A DNA stretch of 64,000 nt from JAHEFU01 sp020440645 (GTDB taxonomy: Bacteria > 4484-113 > JAFGCY01): the NCBI GenBank assembly GCA_020440645.1, contig JAGRNR010000004.1, forward strand, positions 1 through 64,000. Direction: 5' to 3'. The first letter of the stretch is position 1. Each line of letters opens with the position of its first letter. The notes beneath the pieces were generated by a model. The model had not been told where the DNA came from. It ran no database searches and saw only the letters and a list, made by a program, of their open reading frames with translations. Below are positions 8,819 to 16,982 of the stretch, piece after piece. A program made the translations under genes and the position numbers.

Positions 8819-8936
8819 GTCGATCAGCAGCGGCAGCGCGAGAAATGACAGTGTCTGTCAAGGATGGCGCACACCGCTTCATGTAGGGTTCACCTCCATT
8901 GTGCCTGCGCTTCACCCACAAGTGTATGGGGATATC

Positions 8937-8942
8937 TATAAT
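8937..8942 (+). promoter_or_regulatory. Candidate -10 box before the coiled-coil gene
   Basis: A perfect TATAAT lies 37 bases before the chosen ATG at 8980. The -35 region is poor. Confidence 0.4.
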
Positions 8943-8979
8943 TATCTGTATACCAATAACGGATACTGAGGTGATGGAC

Positions 8980-9465
8980 ATGGCAGGCGAGCAGGACATT
9001 AACGGACAGGGCGACGACCTGGGCGAGCTGATCGGCTGGTTGGAGGATGAACGCACGAAGGACCTTGTGGACCTGATCAACCGCGCGGCAAAGGGTGAGC
9101 CGGTTGATGAGGCGGCTGACCGCTACAAGGCGCGTTACCGCCACAGCGGAAGCGTGGACAAGCTCAGCGACATGTTCGACAGCCTGCAGCAGCAGCATGA
9201 CAGCAACACCACCATCCGGCTCTGCGCGATCTACCGGCAGCTGGAGCAGTGCCATGGGGAGATCACTAAGTTGCGTGATGAATTCCTGGAGCTGCAGGAG
9301 CACAGCGCGGAAAGCTGTGCCGCTGAAACGGACAGCATCAGGCAGCTGGCCGGCATGCTGGGAAAAATCGATGACATTGCGCGCACCTTCAGGGAACGTG
9401 TGCTCAGCAGCACAAACCCGGAGCCTGAAGCCTATGAAGGCCGGTTGCGGATCATTGGTCTCTAG
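8980..9465 (+). CDS. Hypothetical helical protein, 161 residues
   Basis: I do not recognise a family. The chosen start (MAGEQDINGQ) has GAGG eight bases upstream; ATG at 8974 is an alternative. The protein is acidic and almost wholly helical in appearance, with heptad-like stretches (for example MFDSLQQQHDSNTT and CHGEITKLRDEFLELQEHS) suggesting a coiled coil. It has no signal peptide or membrane segment and is probably cytoplasmic. It stands alone between a divergent deacetylase gene and the tRNA pair. Confidence 0.65.
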   Translation: MAGEQDINGQGDDLGELIGWLEDERTKDLVDLINRAAKGEPVDEAADRYKARYRHSGSVDKLSDMFDSLQQQHDSNTTIRLCAIYRQLEQCHGEITKLRDEFLELQEHSAESCAAETDSIRQLAGMLGKIDDIARTFRERVLSSTNPEPEAYEGRLRIIGL

Positions 9466-9548
9466 GTCGCGTGGAGTGACTCAATGCGGGCGAGGATTCG
9501 GTGGGGAAAATTGTGGTATTCCCACTGGTAAAAATGCATCTTCTCGGC

Positions 9549-9554
9549 TATAAT
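9549..9554 (+). promoter_or_regulatory. Candidate -10 box of the tRNA pair
   Basis: TATAAT lies 33 bases before the tRNA-Asp 5' end and is followed by a pyrimidine-rich segment. The -35 box is not clear. Confidence 0.45.
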
Positions 9555-9587
9555 CCCTTTCCCTCGGTACCACCGGGGCTAGGCTGC

Positions 9588-9664
9588 GGGGGCGTGGTCT
9601 AGTGGTCTAGGATGCCTGCCTGTCACGCAGGAGGTCGCGAGTTCGAGTCTCGTCGCCCCCGCCA
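9588..9664 (+). tRNA. tRNA-Asp (anticodon GTC), CCA encoded
   Basis: The acceptor stem GGGGGCG pairs with CGCCCCC, and the anticodon stem CCTGC/GCAGG holds the loop CTGTCAC with anticodon GTC. The T arm contains GTTCGAGTC. The discriminator G is followed by an encoded CCA, giving 77 bases. Confidence 0.95.
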
Positions 9665-9678
9665 TTTTTCCCTTTTCC

Positions 9679-9751
9679 GGCGAGGTAGCTCAGTTGGTAG
9701 AGCAGGGGACTGAAAATCCCCGTGTCGGCGGTTCGAGTCCGTCCCTCGCCA
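9679..9751 (+). tRNA. tRNA-Phe (anticodon GAA), CCA not encoded
   Basis: The acceptor stem GGCGAGG pairs with CCTCGCC, the anticodon stem GGGGA/TCCCC holds the loop CTGAAAA with anticodon GAA, and the T loop is GTTCGAGTC. The discriminator A is followed by CTT, so CCA must be added after transcription. The gene is 14 bases downstream of tRNA-Asp, probably in the same transcript. Confidence 0.95.
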
Positions 9752-9859
9752 CTTTAGCGCCCTTCCCATTTCCCCTTCGTCATTGCATGAGCGCATGCGC
9801 GAACGCCTTGTTTCAACTCCAATGATTGCTTTGCGGTTTACGATAGCCGGTGCGCCGGC

Positions 9860-10372
9860 TCAGATTTCAAGCCTGCGGACGGCGTCGCTGAACTTCTGTT
9901 CGTTGATCGGCTTGACGAGGATCTCGTCAACTCCAGCGCTCTTCAGCAGGCCGATGCGGTCGGCGTCCAGGTATCCGCTGATCACGATGATCTTCACCTG
10001 GTTGTCAGCCTCGCGGATCATGCGTGCGACTTCACCGCCATTGGCACCGGGCATGTTGTAGTCCAGCACCACCAGGCGCGGTATATGTGTCAGCACGAGG
10101 TCGGCGCCGAAGGTGCCATCCTGGCTCATTGCGACAACCGTGATGCCATTGCCTTCGATGATGGATTTGTAGCGGATATGGATCAACTTGCTGTCATCGA
10201 TGATCACCGCGATGCGCTTGCGCTCCTCAAACGGTGTGCCCATCACCAGCAGGTCATCGATGGATTCTTCCCGGTCAGGCAGGCCCTGGCATTCCCGTAA
10301 CTGCCGTTTCAGCTGCTTCACTTCGCGCTGCAGTTCCACCACCTGCTGCTTGCAGTTCATGTCGTCACTCAT
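9860..10372 (-). CDS. Single-domain response regulator with N-terminal coiled coil
   Basis: A 170-residue protein. Residues about 1-35 form a short coiled coil (VVELQREVKQLKRQLREC). The C-terminal 120 residues are a receiver domain: acidic pocket IIDDSK, phospho-acceptor Asp in LVVLDYNMPG, Ser/Thr position in IVISGY, and Lys in EILVKPI. No output domain follows, so it probably acts through protein contacts as CheY-like regulators do; the coiled coil may dimerise it. I chose MSDDMNCKQQ as the start because GGAGAGG lies 11 bases upstream. No histidine kinase gene is nearby. Confidence 0.85.
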   Translation of the reverse strand: MSDDMNCKQQVVELQREVKQLKRQLRECQGLPDREESIDDLLVMGTPFEERKRIAVIIDDSKLIHIRYKSIIEGNGITVVAMSQDGTFGADLVLTHIPRLVVLDYNMPGANGGEVARMIREADNQVKIIVISGYLDADRIGLLKSAGVDEILVKPINEQKFSDAVRRLEI

Positions 10373-10475
10373 TTTGTTACCAGCCTCTCCATGCATGAAA
10401 TTGTAAGGAGAAAGGCAATTCATTGCGACAAGCGGCGGTCTAATCCCGGTAAACAATTCCGGCAAAGAAAAGATT

Positions 10476-10503
10476 AAAGGGGCGCCCCGCAGGACGCCCC
10501 TTT
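10476..10503 (-). terminator. Rho-independent terminator after the YtxH-like gene
   Basis: A perfect 9-bp stem, AAAGGGGCG/CGCCCCTTT, has a 10-nt loop and is followed on the reverse strand by a T-rich run (TAATCTTTTC). It lies 25 bases beyond the stop codon at 10528 and separates that gene from the response regulator gene. Confidence 0.75.
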
Positions 10504-10527
10504 CTCATTTCGGTTTTATACAGATGC

Positions 10528-10908
10528 CTAGGCCGGGCTGACGTCCTCGCCGTCACTGTTGCCACTGCTGTGCATGCGGTCTGAGATCTGGCTCTTGACC
10601 TGGCCGATCTTCTCACCGACACGGGCGCTGTATTCCTTGGCACGCTCCTTGCCGGAGTCGTAGGCAGCCTGGGCACGTTCCTTGCCGCTCTCGTACATGT
10701 CGCTGGCCTTGTGCTTGCCGGCCTCGATCGCGTCGCGGGAGTAGTCCTTTGCCTTGTCGTAGTAATCCTTGCTGTACTCCGCGATGTCGCTGCGGAGCTC
10801 ACGACCCGCCTTGGGGGCCACCAGCAGGCCGATCACGGTGCCCACCAGAGTACCGAGGCCGAAGCCTGCGATCAGCATTGCCATACCCCTGTCGTCATTC
10901 TTGCTCAT
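10528..10908 (-). CDS. YtxH-like single-span membrane protein
   Basis: A 126-residue protein of the YtxH type, often linked to stress or envelope functions, though the molecular role of the family is unclear. The start MSKNDDRGM is preceded by AGGTGG six bases upstream. One Gly-rich membrane segment (MLIAGFGLGTLVGTVIGLLVAP) is followed by the typical KAGRELR and then a long charged helix with repeated KD/ER-rich units (SKDYYDKAKDYSRDAIEAG). A TATAAT box (10940-10945) and a strong terminator suggest a single-gene transcript. Confidence 0.8.
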   Translation of the reverse strand: MSKNDDRGMAMLIAGFGLGTLVGTVIGLLVAPKAGRELRSDIAEYSKDYYDKAKDYSRDAIEAGKHKASDMYESGKERAQAAYDSGKERAKEYSARVGEKIGQVKSQISDRMHSSGNSDGEDVSPA

Positions 10909-10939
10909 ATGATTCCACCTCCAGTTCAAGTCCGAACAG

Positions 10940-10945
10940 ATTATA
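10940..10945 (-). promoter_or_regulatory. Candidate -10 box of the YtxH-like gene
   Basis: Perfect TATAAT on the reverse strand, 31 bases before the start codon, compatible with the AGGTGG ribosome site between them. Confidence 0.5.
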
Positions 10946-11027
10946 ACTCGCCGCGTACACGGCAGTACCTGCACTATCTGATACCGCGCGTCTTGACGAG
11001 TTATTCCCTGCGCCTGTTCTGTTCGGG

Positions 11028-11033
11028 TAGAAT
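11028..11033 (+). promoter_or_regulatory. Candidate -10 box of the rhodanese gene
   Basis: TAGAAT preceded by GGG, 35 bases before the start codon. The same GGG-TAGAAT form recurs before the gene at 32153. Confidence 0.4.
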
Positions 11034-11068
11034 CGTTGGCGAGTTAAAGACCAGGAGGCAGACAGGCA

Positions 11069-11443
11069 ATGGCCGCAGGAATCTTCGGACAGGGCGCAGT
11101 GCCCGAGATTGACGCGACCGAGGCGAAGCAGTACATCGCGGAGCACGGTGCTGACAGCGAATTCGTGCTGCTGGACGTGCGAACGGCAGGCGAGATAGAG
11201 GAAGCGCATATCGAGGGCTGCCTGAAGCTCGATATAACCGGCGGGGAGTTCCAGCGGCGCATGCTGCACCTTGACCCGCAGAAGGACTACCTGCTCGTCT
11301 GCCGCAGTGGCAACCGCAGTGGATATGCCGCTGCCCTGATGCTCAATGCGGGTTTCAGGCGCGCGGTCAACCTGCGCGGCGGGATGCTGGCCTGGGTACG
11401 GGCCGGTTACCCGATTGAAACCGGAGGTGTGGATTCAGCATAA
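11069..11443 (+). CDS. Single-domain rhodanese-like sulfurtransferase
   Basis: A 124-residue protein that is one rhodanese domain. The active-site loop CRSGNRS carries the persulfide-forming Cys. The CH2A-like motif VLLDVRTAGEIEEAHIEG and the C-terminal LRGGMLAW are also clear. Such proteins carry sulfane sulfur in cysteine, thiosulfate or sulfide metabolism; the donor is not predictable. AGGAGG lies eight bases before the ATG. The stop codon overlaps the apparent beginning of the methyltransferase reading frame, so the two genes are probably translated as a pair. Confidence 0.9.
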   Translation: MAAGIFGQGAVPEIDATEAKQYIAEHGADSEFVLLDVRTAGEIEEAHIEGCLKLDITGGEFQRRMLHLDPQKDYLLVCRSGNRSGYAAALMLNAGFRRAVNLRGGMLAWVRAGYPIETGGVDSA

Positions 11444-11490
11444 GCGGCAGGCAGTGGTGGCAATACTTCTTCACCGGCGCATACCTTGAC

Positions 11491-12276
11491 GTGATGCGCC
11501 TGGCACATAGCCTCGAGGATAACCGGCGCGAGGCGGACTTCATCACCCGGGTGACAGGTCTCAGGCGCGGGATGGCAATGCTCGACGTGCCCTGCGGCAA
11601 CGGCCGGATCACGCTCGAGCTGGCCCTGCGCGGCATCCGCAGCACCGGCGTGGACCTCTGCGCCCCCTTGCTTGAGGAGGCGAAGGCGATGGCGGCGAAG
11701 TATGAGGCCAGCGTGGACTATCGCCTGCGGGACATGCGCGAGCTGCCCTGGACCGGGGAGTTTGATGCGGCGATTTGCTGGCAGGGCAGCTTCGGCTACT
11801 TTGACGACGAGCAGAACTTGGTGCTGCTGCAGGCGATTGCCGAAACTCTCAAGCCCGGCGGCCGGCTGCTGATCGACACCATGTGCCTCGAGACCCTGTT
11901 GCCGCGCTTCCGCGAGAAGAGCTGGGTCACCGTCGGCAACACGCTGGTGCTGGAGCAGCGGCGCTTCAACTTCGAGCTGGGACGGATCGAGGGCAAGGTG
12001 ACTCTCGTGAACGCCCCGGAGGATGTGGAGCAGCCGCCGGATGAGCTGACGCTTTTGGTGGACGTGGCTGACCTGCTGCATAGCGGCGAGGAGCCGGACA
12101 TGCGCGAGTTCATCGTCAGCACGCACCACAGTTCACTGCGGATGTACAGCTACCGCGAGCTGAGCCTGCTCTTGGAGCAGGCCGGGTTCAGGGTCGAGGC
12201 CAGCTATGGCAGCATCGACGCCGAGCCATTCTCGATGGACAGTAAACGCCTGTACATTGTGGCGGTGAAGCACTAA
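11491..12276 (+). CDS. Class I SAM-dependent methyltransferase, start uncertain
   Basis: A Rossmann-fold methyltransferase of at least 261 residues. Motif I is MLDVPCGNGRI; the acidic end of strand 2 is GVDLC; motif IV is FDAAICWQGSFGYF; LKPGGRLLIDT follows. The substrate is unknown. The first conventional start is GTG at 11491 (with ATG at 11494), but neither has a ribosome site. The same frame stays open upstream to 11419 and reads WWQYFFTGAYLDV, which looks like a normal N-terminus for this type. The only near-start codon there is ATA at 11440, overlapping the rhodanese stop and 12 bases after GGAGG. The true gene may therefore begin at 11440. Confidence 0.85.
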   Translation: MMRLAHSLEDNRREADFITRVTGLRRGMAMLDVPCGNGRITLELALRGIRSTGVDLCAPLLEEAKAMAAKYEASVDYRLRDMRELPWTGEFDAAICWQGSFGYFDDEQNLVLLQAIAETLKPGGRLLIDTMCLETLLPRFREKSWVTVGNTLVLEQRRFNFELGRIEGKVTLVNAPEDVEQPPDELTLLVDVADLLHSGEEPDMREFIVSTHHSSLRMYSYRELSLLLEQAGFRVEASYGSIDAEPFSMDSKRLYIVAVKH

Positions 12277-12297
12277 ACAGCATAACTGGTGTTTAGT
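12272..12297. terminator. Possible hairpin at the methyltransferase stop
   Basis: A perfect 8-bp inverted repeat, ACTAAACA-10 nt-TGTTTAGT, includes the stop codon. No T run follows, so termination is only a guess. Confidence 0.3.
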
Positions 12298-12334
12298 CTT
12301 AAATCGCTATAGACGGAAAACACTTCCGGCGTGG

Positions 12335-12340
12335 TATACT
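12335..12340 (+). promoter_or_regulatory. Candidate -10 box with long leader before the helicase gene
   Basis: TATACT lies 160 bases before the helicase ATG. If used, it would give a 5' leader of about 150 bases, like cold-shock helicase mRNAs in other bacteria. The rest of 12298-12500 shows no gene. Confidence 0.35.
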
Positions 12341-12500
12341 GCATTGTCCCGATATACAGGCTCCGCACTCCGCGTGAGCAGAACTGATATCACCATTACT
12401 GCAGCCGACGCCGGCCTCCTGGCATACCAGTTGAGGCATAAGTGACAGGCGGGCGACAGGGGGACGGTATTTTCAATCATCAAGGGACTGTGATTACCCT

Positions 12501-14609
12501 ATGACATATGTACCGCGCGGGCGCACATCGAGCTCCCGCACAGGCGGCGGACGCAACCGCCGCAATGACACGCAGGGCCAGGGCGGGGACCGCTATGGCA
12601 ATTCCAGCGGAAACGATTCATCCCGCGAGGGCGGCCGGAGCCGTGGAGGCAATGGCAGCAGCGGGCGCAGTGGACGGGGTGCCGGGCCGCAGCGCGATGG
12701 CAACCGCCGACACGGTGGCTACGGCGAGCGCCGCGAGCCGCAACATGATGGCAATCGCCGTGGGGGCGAAGCTCCCGCCTACGAGTCGCAGCCGCGCCCT
12801 GAGCATGTCGAATTCGGCAACGGGGCGCGCAAGCCGGGGATGGGCCGCGGACGTGGCCGAGGCCGAGGAGCCCAGCCACACAAACCGGAGCATCTCGGCA
12901 ACCGCCTGCCCCCCGAGGAACGGATGCTGCCGGATGACTATGGCAACCGGATAGACCAGCCGGAGCGTCCGGCCCGTGGTGGCCAGCGCCGGGATGCCCA
13001 GGGCAGCGGCCGCACTGAGCGCCAGCCGCGCCAGGACCGTCCGGCCCGCGAGCAGCGTCCCCCACGCGGGGATCGCGGACCGCGCCAGCGCAATGAGCGC
13101 GGCGGTGACTATGTGGACGAGCAGCCCGCGCCGCGTTTCGTGGACCGCGAGCATCAGCCTGCCCCGCGATTCATCAACAGGAACGAACTGGGCCGTGAGG
13201 GCCTTGACGATGGCAACCGCCGCCGCCGCAGCCGTGGCCGGCGGGGCCGGGGCCGCTCCAGTGAGGGCGGCACGCGGGGGGAGGACCGCCAGGGACCGGG
13301 GCAAGCCGGGCCTGAGCAGGCGGGAGCACCCGCGGCTCAGGCGTCGGAGCGACAGCAGGATGGAAGCAGGGGCCGCCGTCGCAGCGCGGCTGCCGGCAAT
13401 CCGCCTGAAGTCCGCCGCCCTGCCATGCGCACTCGTCCCGAGCGCAGTGATGACAGCGGCCAGACCCGCGTCGCCAACCGCCGCAGCCGTGCCAAGGAAG
13501 AGAAGCTCGAGCTGGACATCATCGCCTTCATCCGTGACAACCCCGTTGTGCATGAGATCGAGGGCATCTTCGAGCCGACCCACATGTTCAGCGATTTCGG
13601 CCTGTCAGCCAGGCTGCTGGCCAACGTCGAGAAGCGTGGCTACGAAGCCCCGACACCGATCCAGGATGTTGCCATCCCGCCGGTCAAGGAAGGCCGTGAC
13701 GTGGTCGGGCTGGCCAATACCGGCACCGGCAAGACGGCAGCCTTCCTGCTGCCGCTGATCGACCGGATGCTGGCTGACAAGTCACAGTACGCGCTTGTGC
13801 TGGCACCGACCCGCGAGCTGGCAATCCAGATCGAGGAGGAGCTGCAGAGCTTCACGATCGGGCTCGGCATGCGCTCAACGGTGATCGTCGGCGGTGTGGG
13901 CGAGGGTGCGCAGCTCAAGAGCCTGCGTGCTGACAACCGTTTCATCATCGCCACCCCGGGCCGCCTGATCGACTTCATCAAGCGCGGTGAACTGTCACTG
14001 GACCGCTTCAACAACGTGGTGCTGGATGAGGCCGACCGCATGCTGGACATGGGCTTCATCCGCGACATGCGCTTCGTGATCGGCAGGCTGCCGCGCCAGC
14101 GCCAGACCCTGTTCTTCTCGGCGACGATGTCCGAGGAGATCCGCTCCCTGATCGGCGAGTTCCTGCATGACCCGGTGACGGTCAGCGTGGTGCGCCACAA
14201 GACCGCTGCTAACGTGCAGCAGGAAGTGATCAGCATGGCCGGGCGCAAGCGCTTCGAGATGCTCGTGGATCTGCTGGGCCAGCCGGACATGACGCGTGTG
14301 CTGGTGTTTGGCCGCACGAAGCACGGCATGAACAAGCTGAGCAACATGCTCAACCGCGAGGGCCTGGAGACGGACGCGATCCATGGCAACAAGAGCCACA
14401 ATGCCCGCCAGCTGGCGCTCAAGCGCTTCAAGGAAGGCAGTATCCAGGCACTGGTGGCGACGGATGTGGCGGCGCGCGGGCTGGACATTGACGACGTCAG
14501 CCACGTGATCAACTTCGAGCTGCCGCAGACATATGACGACTACATCCACCGCATCGGCCGCACGGGACGTGCCGGCCGGACGGGACATGCGATCACGTTC
14601 ATCGAGTGA
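12501..14609 (+). CDS. DEAD-box RNA helicase with Arg/Gly-rich N-terminal extension
   Basis: A 702-residue RNA helicase. Residues 1 to about 335 are a disordered Arg/Gly/Gln/Pro-rich region with RGG- and GRGR-type repeats. Residues about 350-702 hold the RhlE-like core: Q motif near TPIQ, Walker A ANTGTGKTA, PTRELA, TPGR, LDEADRMLDMGF, SAT, ATDVAARGLDI and HRIGRTGRAG. Such enzymes unwind structured RNA in ribosome assembly, decay or cold adaptation. Two oddities stand out. The RG tail is N-terminal rather than C-terminal, and the protein ends at GHAITFIE, directly after motif VI, where relatives usually have 20-40 more residues. The stop codon is followed at once by a heptamer repeat. The SD before the ATG is weak. 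Confidence 0.92.
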   Translation: MTYVPRGRTSSSRTGGGRNRRNDTQGQGGDRYGNSSGNDSSREGGRSRGGNGSSGRSGRGAGPQRDGNRRHGGYGERREPQHDGNRRGGEAPAYESQPRPEHVEFGNGARKPGMGRGRGRGRGAQPHKPEHLGNRLPPEERMLPDDYGNRIDQPERPARGGQRRDAQGSGRTERQPRQDRPAREQRPPRGDRGPRQRNERGGDYVDEQPAPRFVDREHQPAPRFINRNELGREGLDDGNRRRRSRGRRGRGRSSEGGTRGEDRQGPGQAGPEQAGAPAAQASERQQDGSRGRRRSAAAGNPPEVRRPAMRTRPERSDDSGQTRVANRRSRAKEEKLELDIIAFIRDNPVVHEIEGIFEPTHMFSDFGLSARLLANVEKRGYEAPTPIQDVAIPPVKEGRDVVGLANTGTGKTAAFLLPLIDRMLADKSQYALVLAPTRELAIQIEEELQSFTIGLGMRSTVIVGGVGEGAQLKSLRADNRFIIATPGRLIDFIKRGELSLDRFNNVVLDEADRMLDMGFIRDMRFVIGRLPRQRQTLFFSATMSEEIRSLIGEFLHDPVTVSVVRHKTAANVQQEVISMAGRKRFEMLVDLLGQPDMTRVLVFGRTKHGMNKLSNMLNREGLETDAIHGNKSHNARQLALKRFKEGSIQALVATDVAARGLDIDDVSHVINFELPQTYDDYIHRIGRTGRAGRTGHAITFIE

Positions 14610-14672
14610 GGAGTGCGGAGTTTGGAGTGGGGAGTGACTCTCCACTCCAACCGCCAAACTCCCTACTCAAAC
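14610..14672. repeat. Heptamer repeat hairpin between convergent genes
   Basis: The left arm has four heptamers (GGAGTGC, GGAGTTT, GGAGTGG, GGAGTGA; 14610-14637). The right arm has five complementary-type heptamers (CTCTCCA, CTCCAAC, CGCCAAA, CTCCCTA, CTCAAAC; 14638-14672). The left arm starts right after the helicase stop. The right arm contains the stop and last codons of the prolyl oligopeptidase gene. As RNA it could fold on either strand and act as a bidirectional terminator. Confidence 0.7.
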
Positions 14673-16828
14673 CTGTCCAGCGCTGCCGGGATGTCAACGC
14701 CCATGTTGTGCAGGGCGAAGCACATCAGGTCGGAGAATTCCGCGATGCTCTTGGCCAGCGGCTTGCCCGCGCCATGCCCGGCCTGGGTCTCCACACGCAC
14801 CAGCACCGGGTTGTCACAGGCCTGCACATGCTGGATCTGCGCCGTGAACTTGAAGGTGTGGCTCGGCACCACGCGGTCGTCCGTGTCGGCGGTGGTTGCC
14901 AGGGTCGGCGGGTAGCAGACTCCCTCGCGCAGGTTATGCAGCGGTGAGTAGGCGTACAGCGCCTTGAATTCCTCGGGGTCCTGCGGGCTGCCGAAGTCGC
15001 TTTCCCAGCCGCCGCCGGCGGTGAACTGGTTGAAGCGCAGCATGTCCATCACACCGACCTGCGGCAGGGCCGCCGCGAACAGTTCGGGACGCTGCGTCAT
15101 CACCGCGCCGACCAGCAGGCCGCCATTGCTGCCACCCATCACCGCCAGTTTCCCGCGTGAGGTATAGCCGCTGTCAATCAGGAACTCGGCAGCCGCAATG
15201 AAGTCGTCAAACGCTACTTGCCGGTTTGTCTTGATAGCCGCCTGGTGCCAGGCCTCGCCGTATTCGCCCCCACCACGGATGCAGGCGATCGCCCACACGC
15301 CGCCCATGTCCATCCAGACCGTGCGGCTGGTGGAGAAGTACGGGCCCTGGCTGGAATTGAAGCCGCCGTAGCCGTAGAGCACGGTCGGGTTGCTGCCATC
15401 CAGCTCTATGTCCTTGTGGTGCGCGAGGAACAGAGGCACGGCAGTGCCGTCCTTGCTGCGGTAGAAGCGGAACTCGCCGACGTAGCTGGACGGGTCGAAG
15501 CTCAGCTCGGGCTGGCGGTAGAGTTCGCTTTGCAGCGTTGCCAGGTTGAGGCGGTAGATTGTGCCCGGCGTCGTCATATCCGTGTAGGTGTAGAACACCT
15601 CGCTGGCATCCATCCGTCCGCCTAATCCGCCGGCACTGCCAACGCCTGGCAGCTGCAGGTCCTGTACGAAACTGCCATCCATGTCGTAGACCTTCACTGC
15701 GCTGCGCGCATCCTGCAGGTATTCGCAAAGCATGCGGCCGCCGGTCAGGCTGACGCCGGACAGCGGAAAGCGGCTTTCCGGGACCAATTCCTGCCAGTTG
15801 GCGCGGTCCGGATTGCGGCGGTCGATCTCGACTATGCGCCCGCGCGGCGCATCGAGCGTGGTCTGGAACCACAGGCGGTCACCGTTGTTGCCAAGGAAGC
15901 CGAAGTCGGCGTCGTCAATGTCAATCAGCTTCTCGACCGTGCGCTGCGGGTCGGCGGGGTCCATCAGGTAGATCCGGTTTCCGGTGCTGCCGCGCTCGCT
16001 TAAGTAGATCACCAGCAGGTCGCGCTGCTCATTGGTGCCGGCGCTGATCCACCAGTCCGGATGCTCGGGCAGTTCGTAAACCAGCTCATCTGCGGACTGC
16101 TCAGTGCCGATGGCATGGTACATGGTCTTCCTGTCAACGTTGGCTGCGGTGAACTCCTCACCCTCGGCGGGGACCGGGAATGTCAGGTAGTAGAAGCCGG
16201 CATTGCCGGAGCCCCAACTGGCAACACCGAACTTGCCCCACTGTACGAGGTCCGGCAGGTCCTCACCCGTCGCCACGTCACGCACCTGCCACTCGCACCA
16301 GTCTGAACCGCTGACGCTCTTGGCATAGAGAAGCAACGTGCCGTCGTCACTGGGTTGCCAGCTGGCAAGCGAGACTGAGCTGTCATCAGAGAAGGCGTTC
16401 GGGTCAAGGATCACGCGGGCCTCACCGTCCAGGCCCTCGCTCACATAGAGCACACTCTGGTTCTGCAGGCCGTCATTGCGGGTGAAGAAGTAACGTCCAC
16501 CGGCCTCGGCTGGTGCGCTGAAGCGCTCATAGTCAACGCGCTGCATCATGCGCTCGTAGACAGCATCCCGTCCGGCGATGCCGTCGAGGTAGCTGAAGGT
16601 CAGCTCGTTCTCGGCATCGACCCACTGCTTCAGCTCATCGCTACCGAGCTCCTCCATCCAGCGGTAGGGGTCGGCTACCTGCGTGCCGTGGTAGTCGTCC
16701 ACCACATCGCCGCGCCGGGCCTCGGGATAGTCGAGTCCCTGGGCAAGGACTGGTGTCAGGGCTGCCAGCGTTGCCAGCAGGGCAAAGGCCAGGATGCGGT
16801 ACAGGCCGCGAGCGTGCGCGTTATTCAT
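14663..16828 (-). CDS. Exported prolyl oligopeptidase (S9A family)
   Basis: A 721-residue serine peptidase with an N-terminal signal (LAFALLATLAALTPVLAQG), so probably periplasmic. S9A enzymes cut short peptides after proline. After the N-terminal YPEARRGDVVDDYHGTQVADPYRWMEE comes a beta-propeller, then the alpha/beta-hydrolase domain with nucleophile GGSNGG (Ser near 566), DTDDRVVPSH (Asp near 650) and AGHGAGKP (His near 682). It lies downstream of a second paralogue on the same strand, separated by a repeat hairpin. The final FE-stop codons fall inside the heptamer repeat. A TATACT box is 29 bases upstream and GGAG stands before the ATG. Confidence 0.94.
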   Translation of the reverse strand: MNNAHARGLYRILAFALLATLAALTPVLAQGLDYPEARRGDVVDDYHGTQVADPYRWMEELGSDELKQWVDAENELTFSYLDGIAGRDAVYERMMQRVDYERFSAPAEAGGRYFFTRNDGLQNQSVLYVSEGLDGEARVILDPNAFSDDSSVSLASWQPSDDGTLLLYAKSVSGSDWCEWQVRDVATGEDLPDLVQWGKFGVASWGSGNAGFYYLTFPVPAEGEEFTAANVDRKTMYHAIGTEQSADELVYELPEHPDWWISAGTNEQRDLLVIYLSERGSTGNRIYLMDPADPQRTVEKLIDIDDADFGFLGNNGDRLWFQTTLDAPRGRIVEIDRRNPDRANWQELVPESRFPLSGVSLTGGRMLCEYLQDARSAVKVYDMDGSFVQDLQLPGVGSAGGLGGRMDASEVFYTYTDMTTPGTIYRLNLATLQSELYRQPELSFDPSSYVGEFRFYRSKDGTAVPLFLAHHKDIELDGSNPTVLYGYGGFNSSQGPYFSTSRTVWMDMGGVWAIACIRGGGEYGEAWHQAAIKTNRQVAFDDFIAAAEFLIDSGYTSRGKLAVMGGSNGGLLVGAVMTQRPELFAAALPQVGVMDMLRFNQFTAGGGWESDFGSPQDPEEFKALYAYSPLHNLREGVCYPPTLATTADTDDRVVPSHTFKFTAQIQHVQACDNPVLVRVETQAGHGAGKPLAKSIAEFSDLMCFALHNMGVDIPAALDRFE

Positions 16829-16857
16829 ATTGACTCCAGCTATCGAAGTGGGTTCTG

Positions 16858-16863
16858 AGTATA
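16858..16863 (-). promoter_or_regulatory. Candidate -10 box of the exported prolyl oligopeptidase
   Basis: TATACT on the reverse strand, 29 bases before the start codon, leaving room for the GGAG ribosome site. Confidence 0.45.
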
Positions 16864-16868
16864 GAAGA

Positions 16869-16982
16869 GGGAGCAGGGTGCAGGTTGCTGGTTGCAGTAG
16901 GAAGCAGATTGTATCTTGATGGCGATCTTATGCGCTTGGCTTCTCCCTCTGCTGCATCCTACAACCAGCACCCAGTAACCTG
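16869..16982. repeat. Heptamer repeat pair between the two oligopeptidase genes
   Basis: The left arm (16869-16903) reads GGGAGCA, GGGTGCA, GGTTGCT, GGTTGCA, GTAGGAA. The right arm (16939-16982) is its imperfect reverse complement with words such as GCTGGTT and GTAGGAT. The arms enclose about 35 unrelated bases. The right arm ends two bases before the stop codon of the upstream oligopeptidase gene. Confidence 0.7.
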
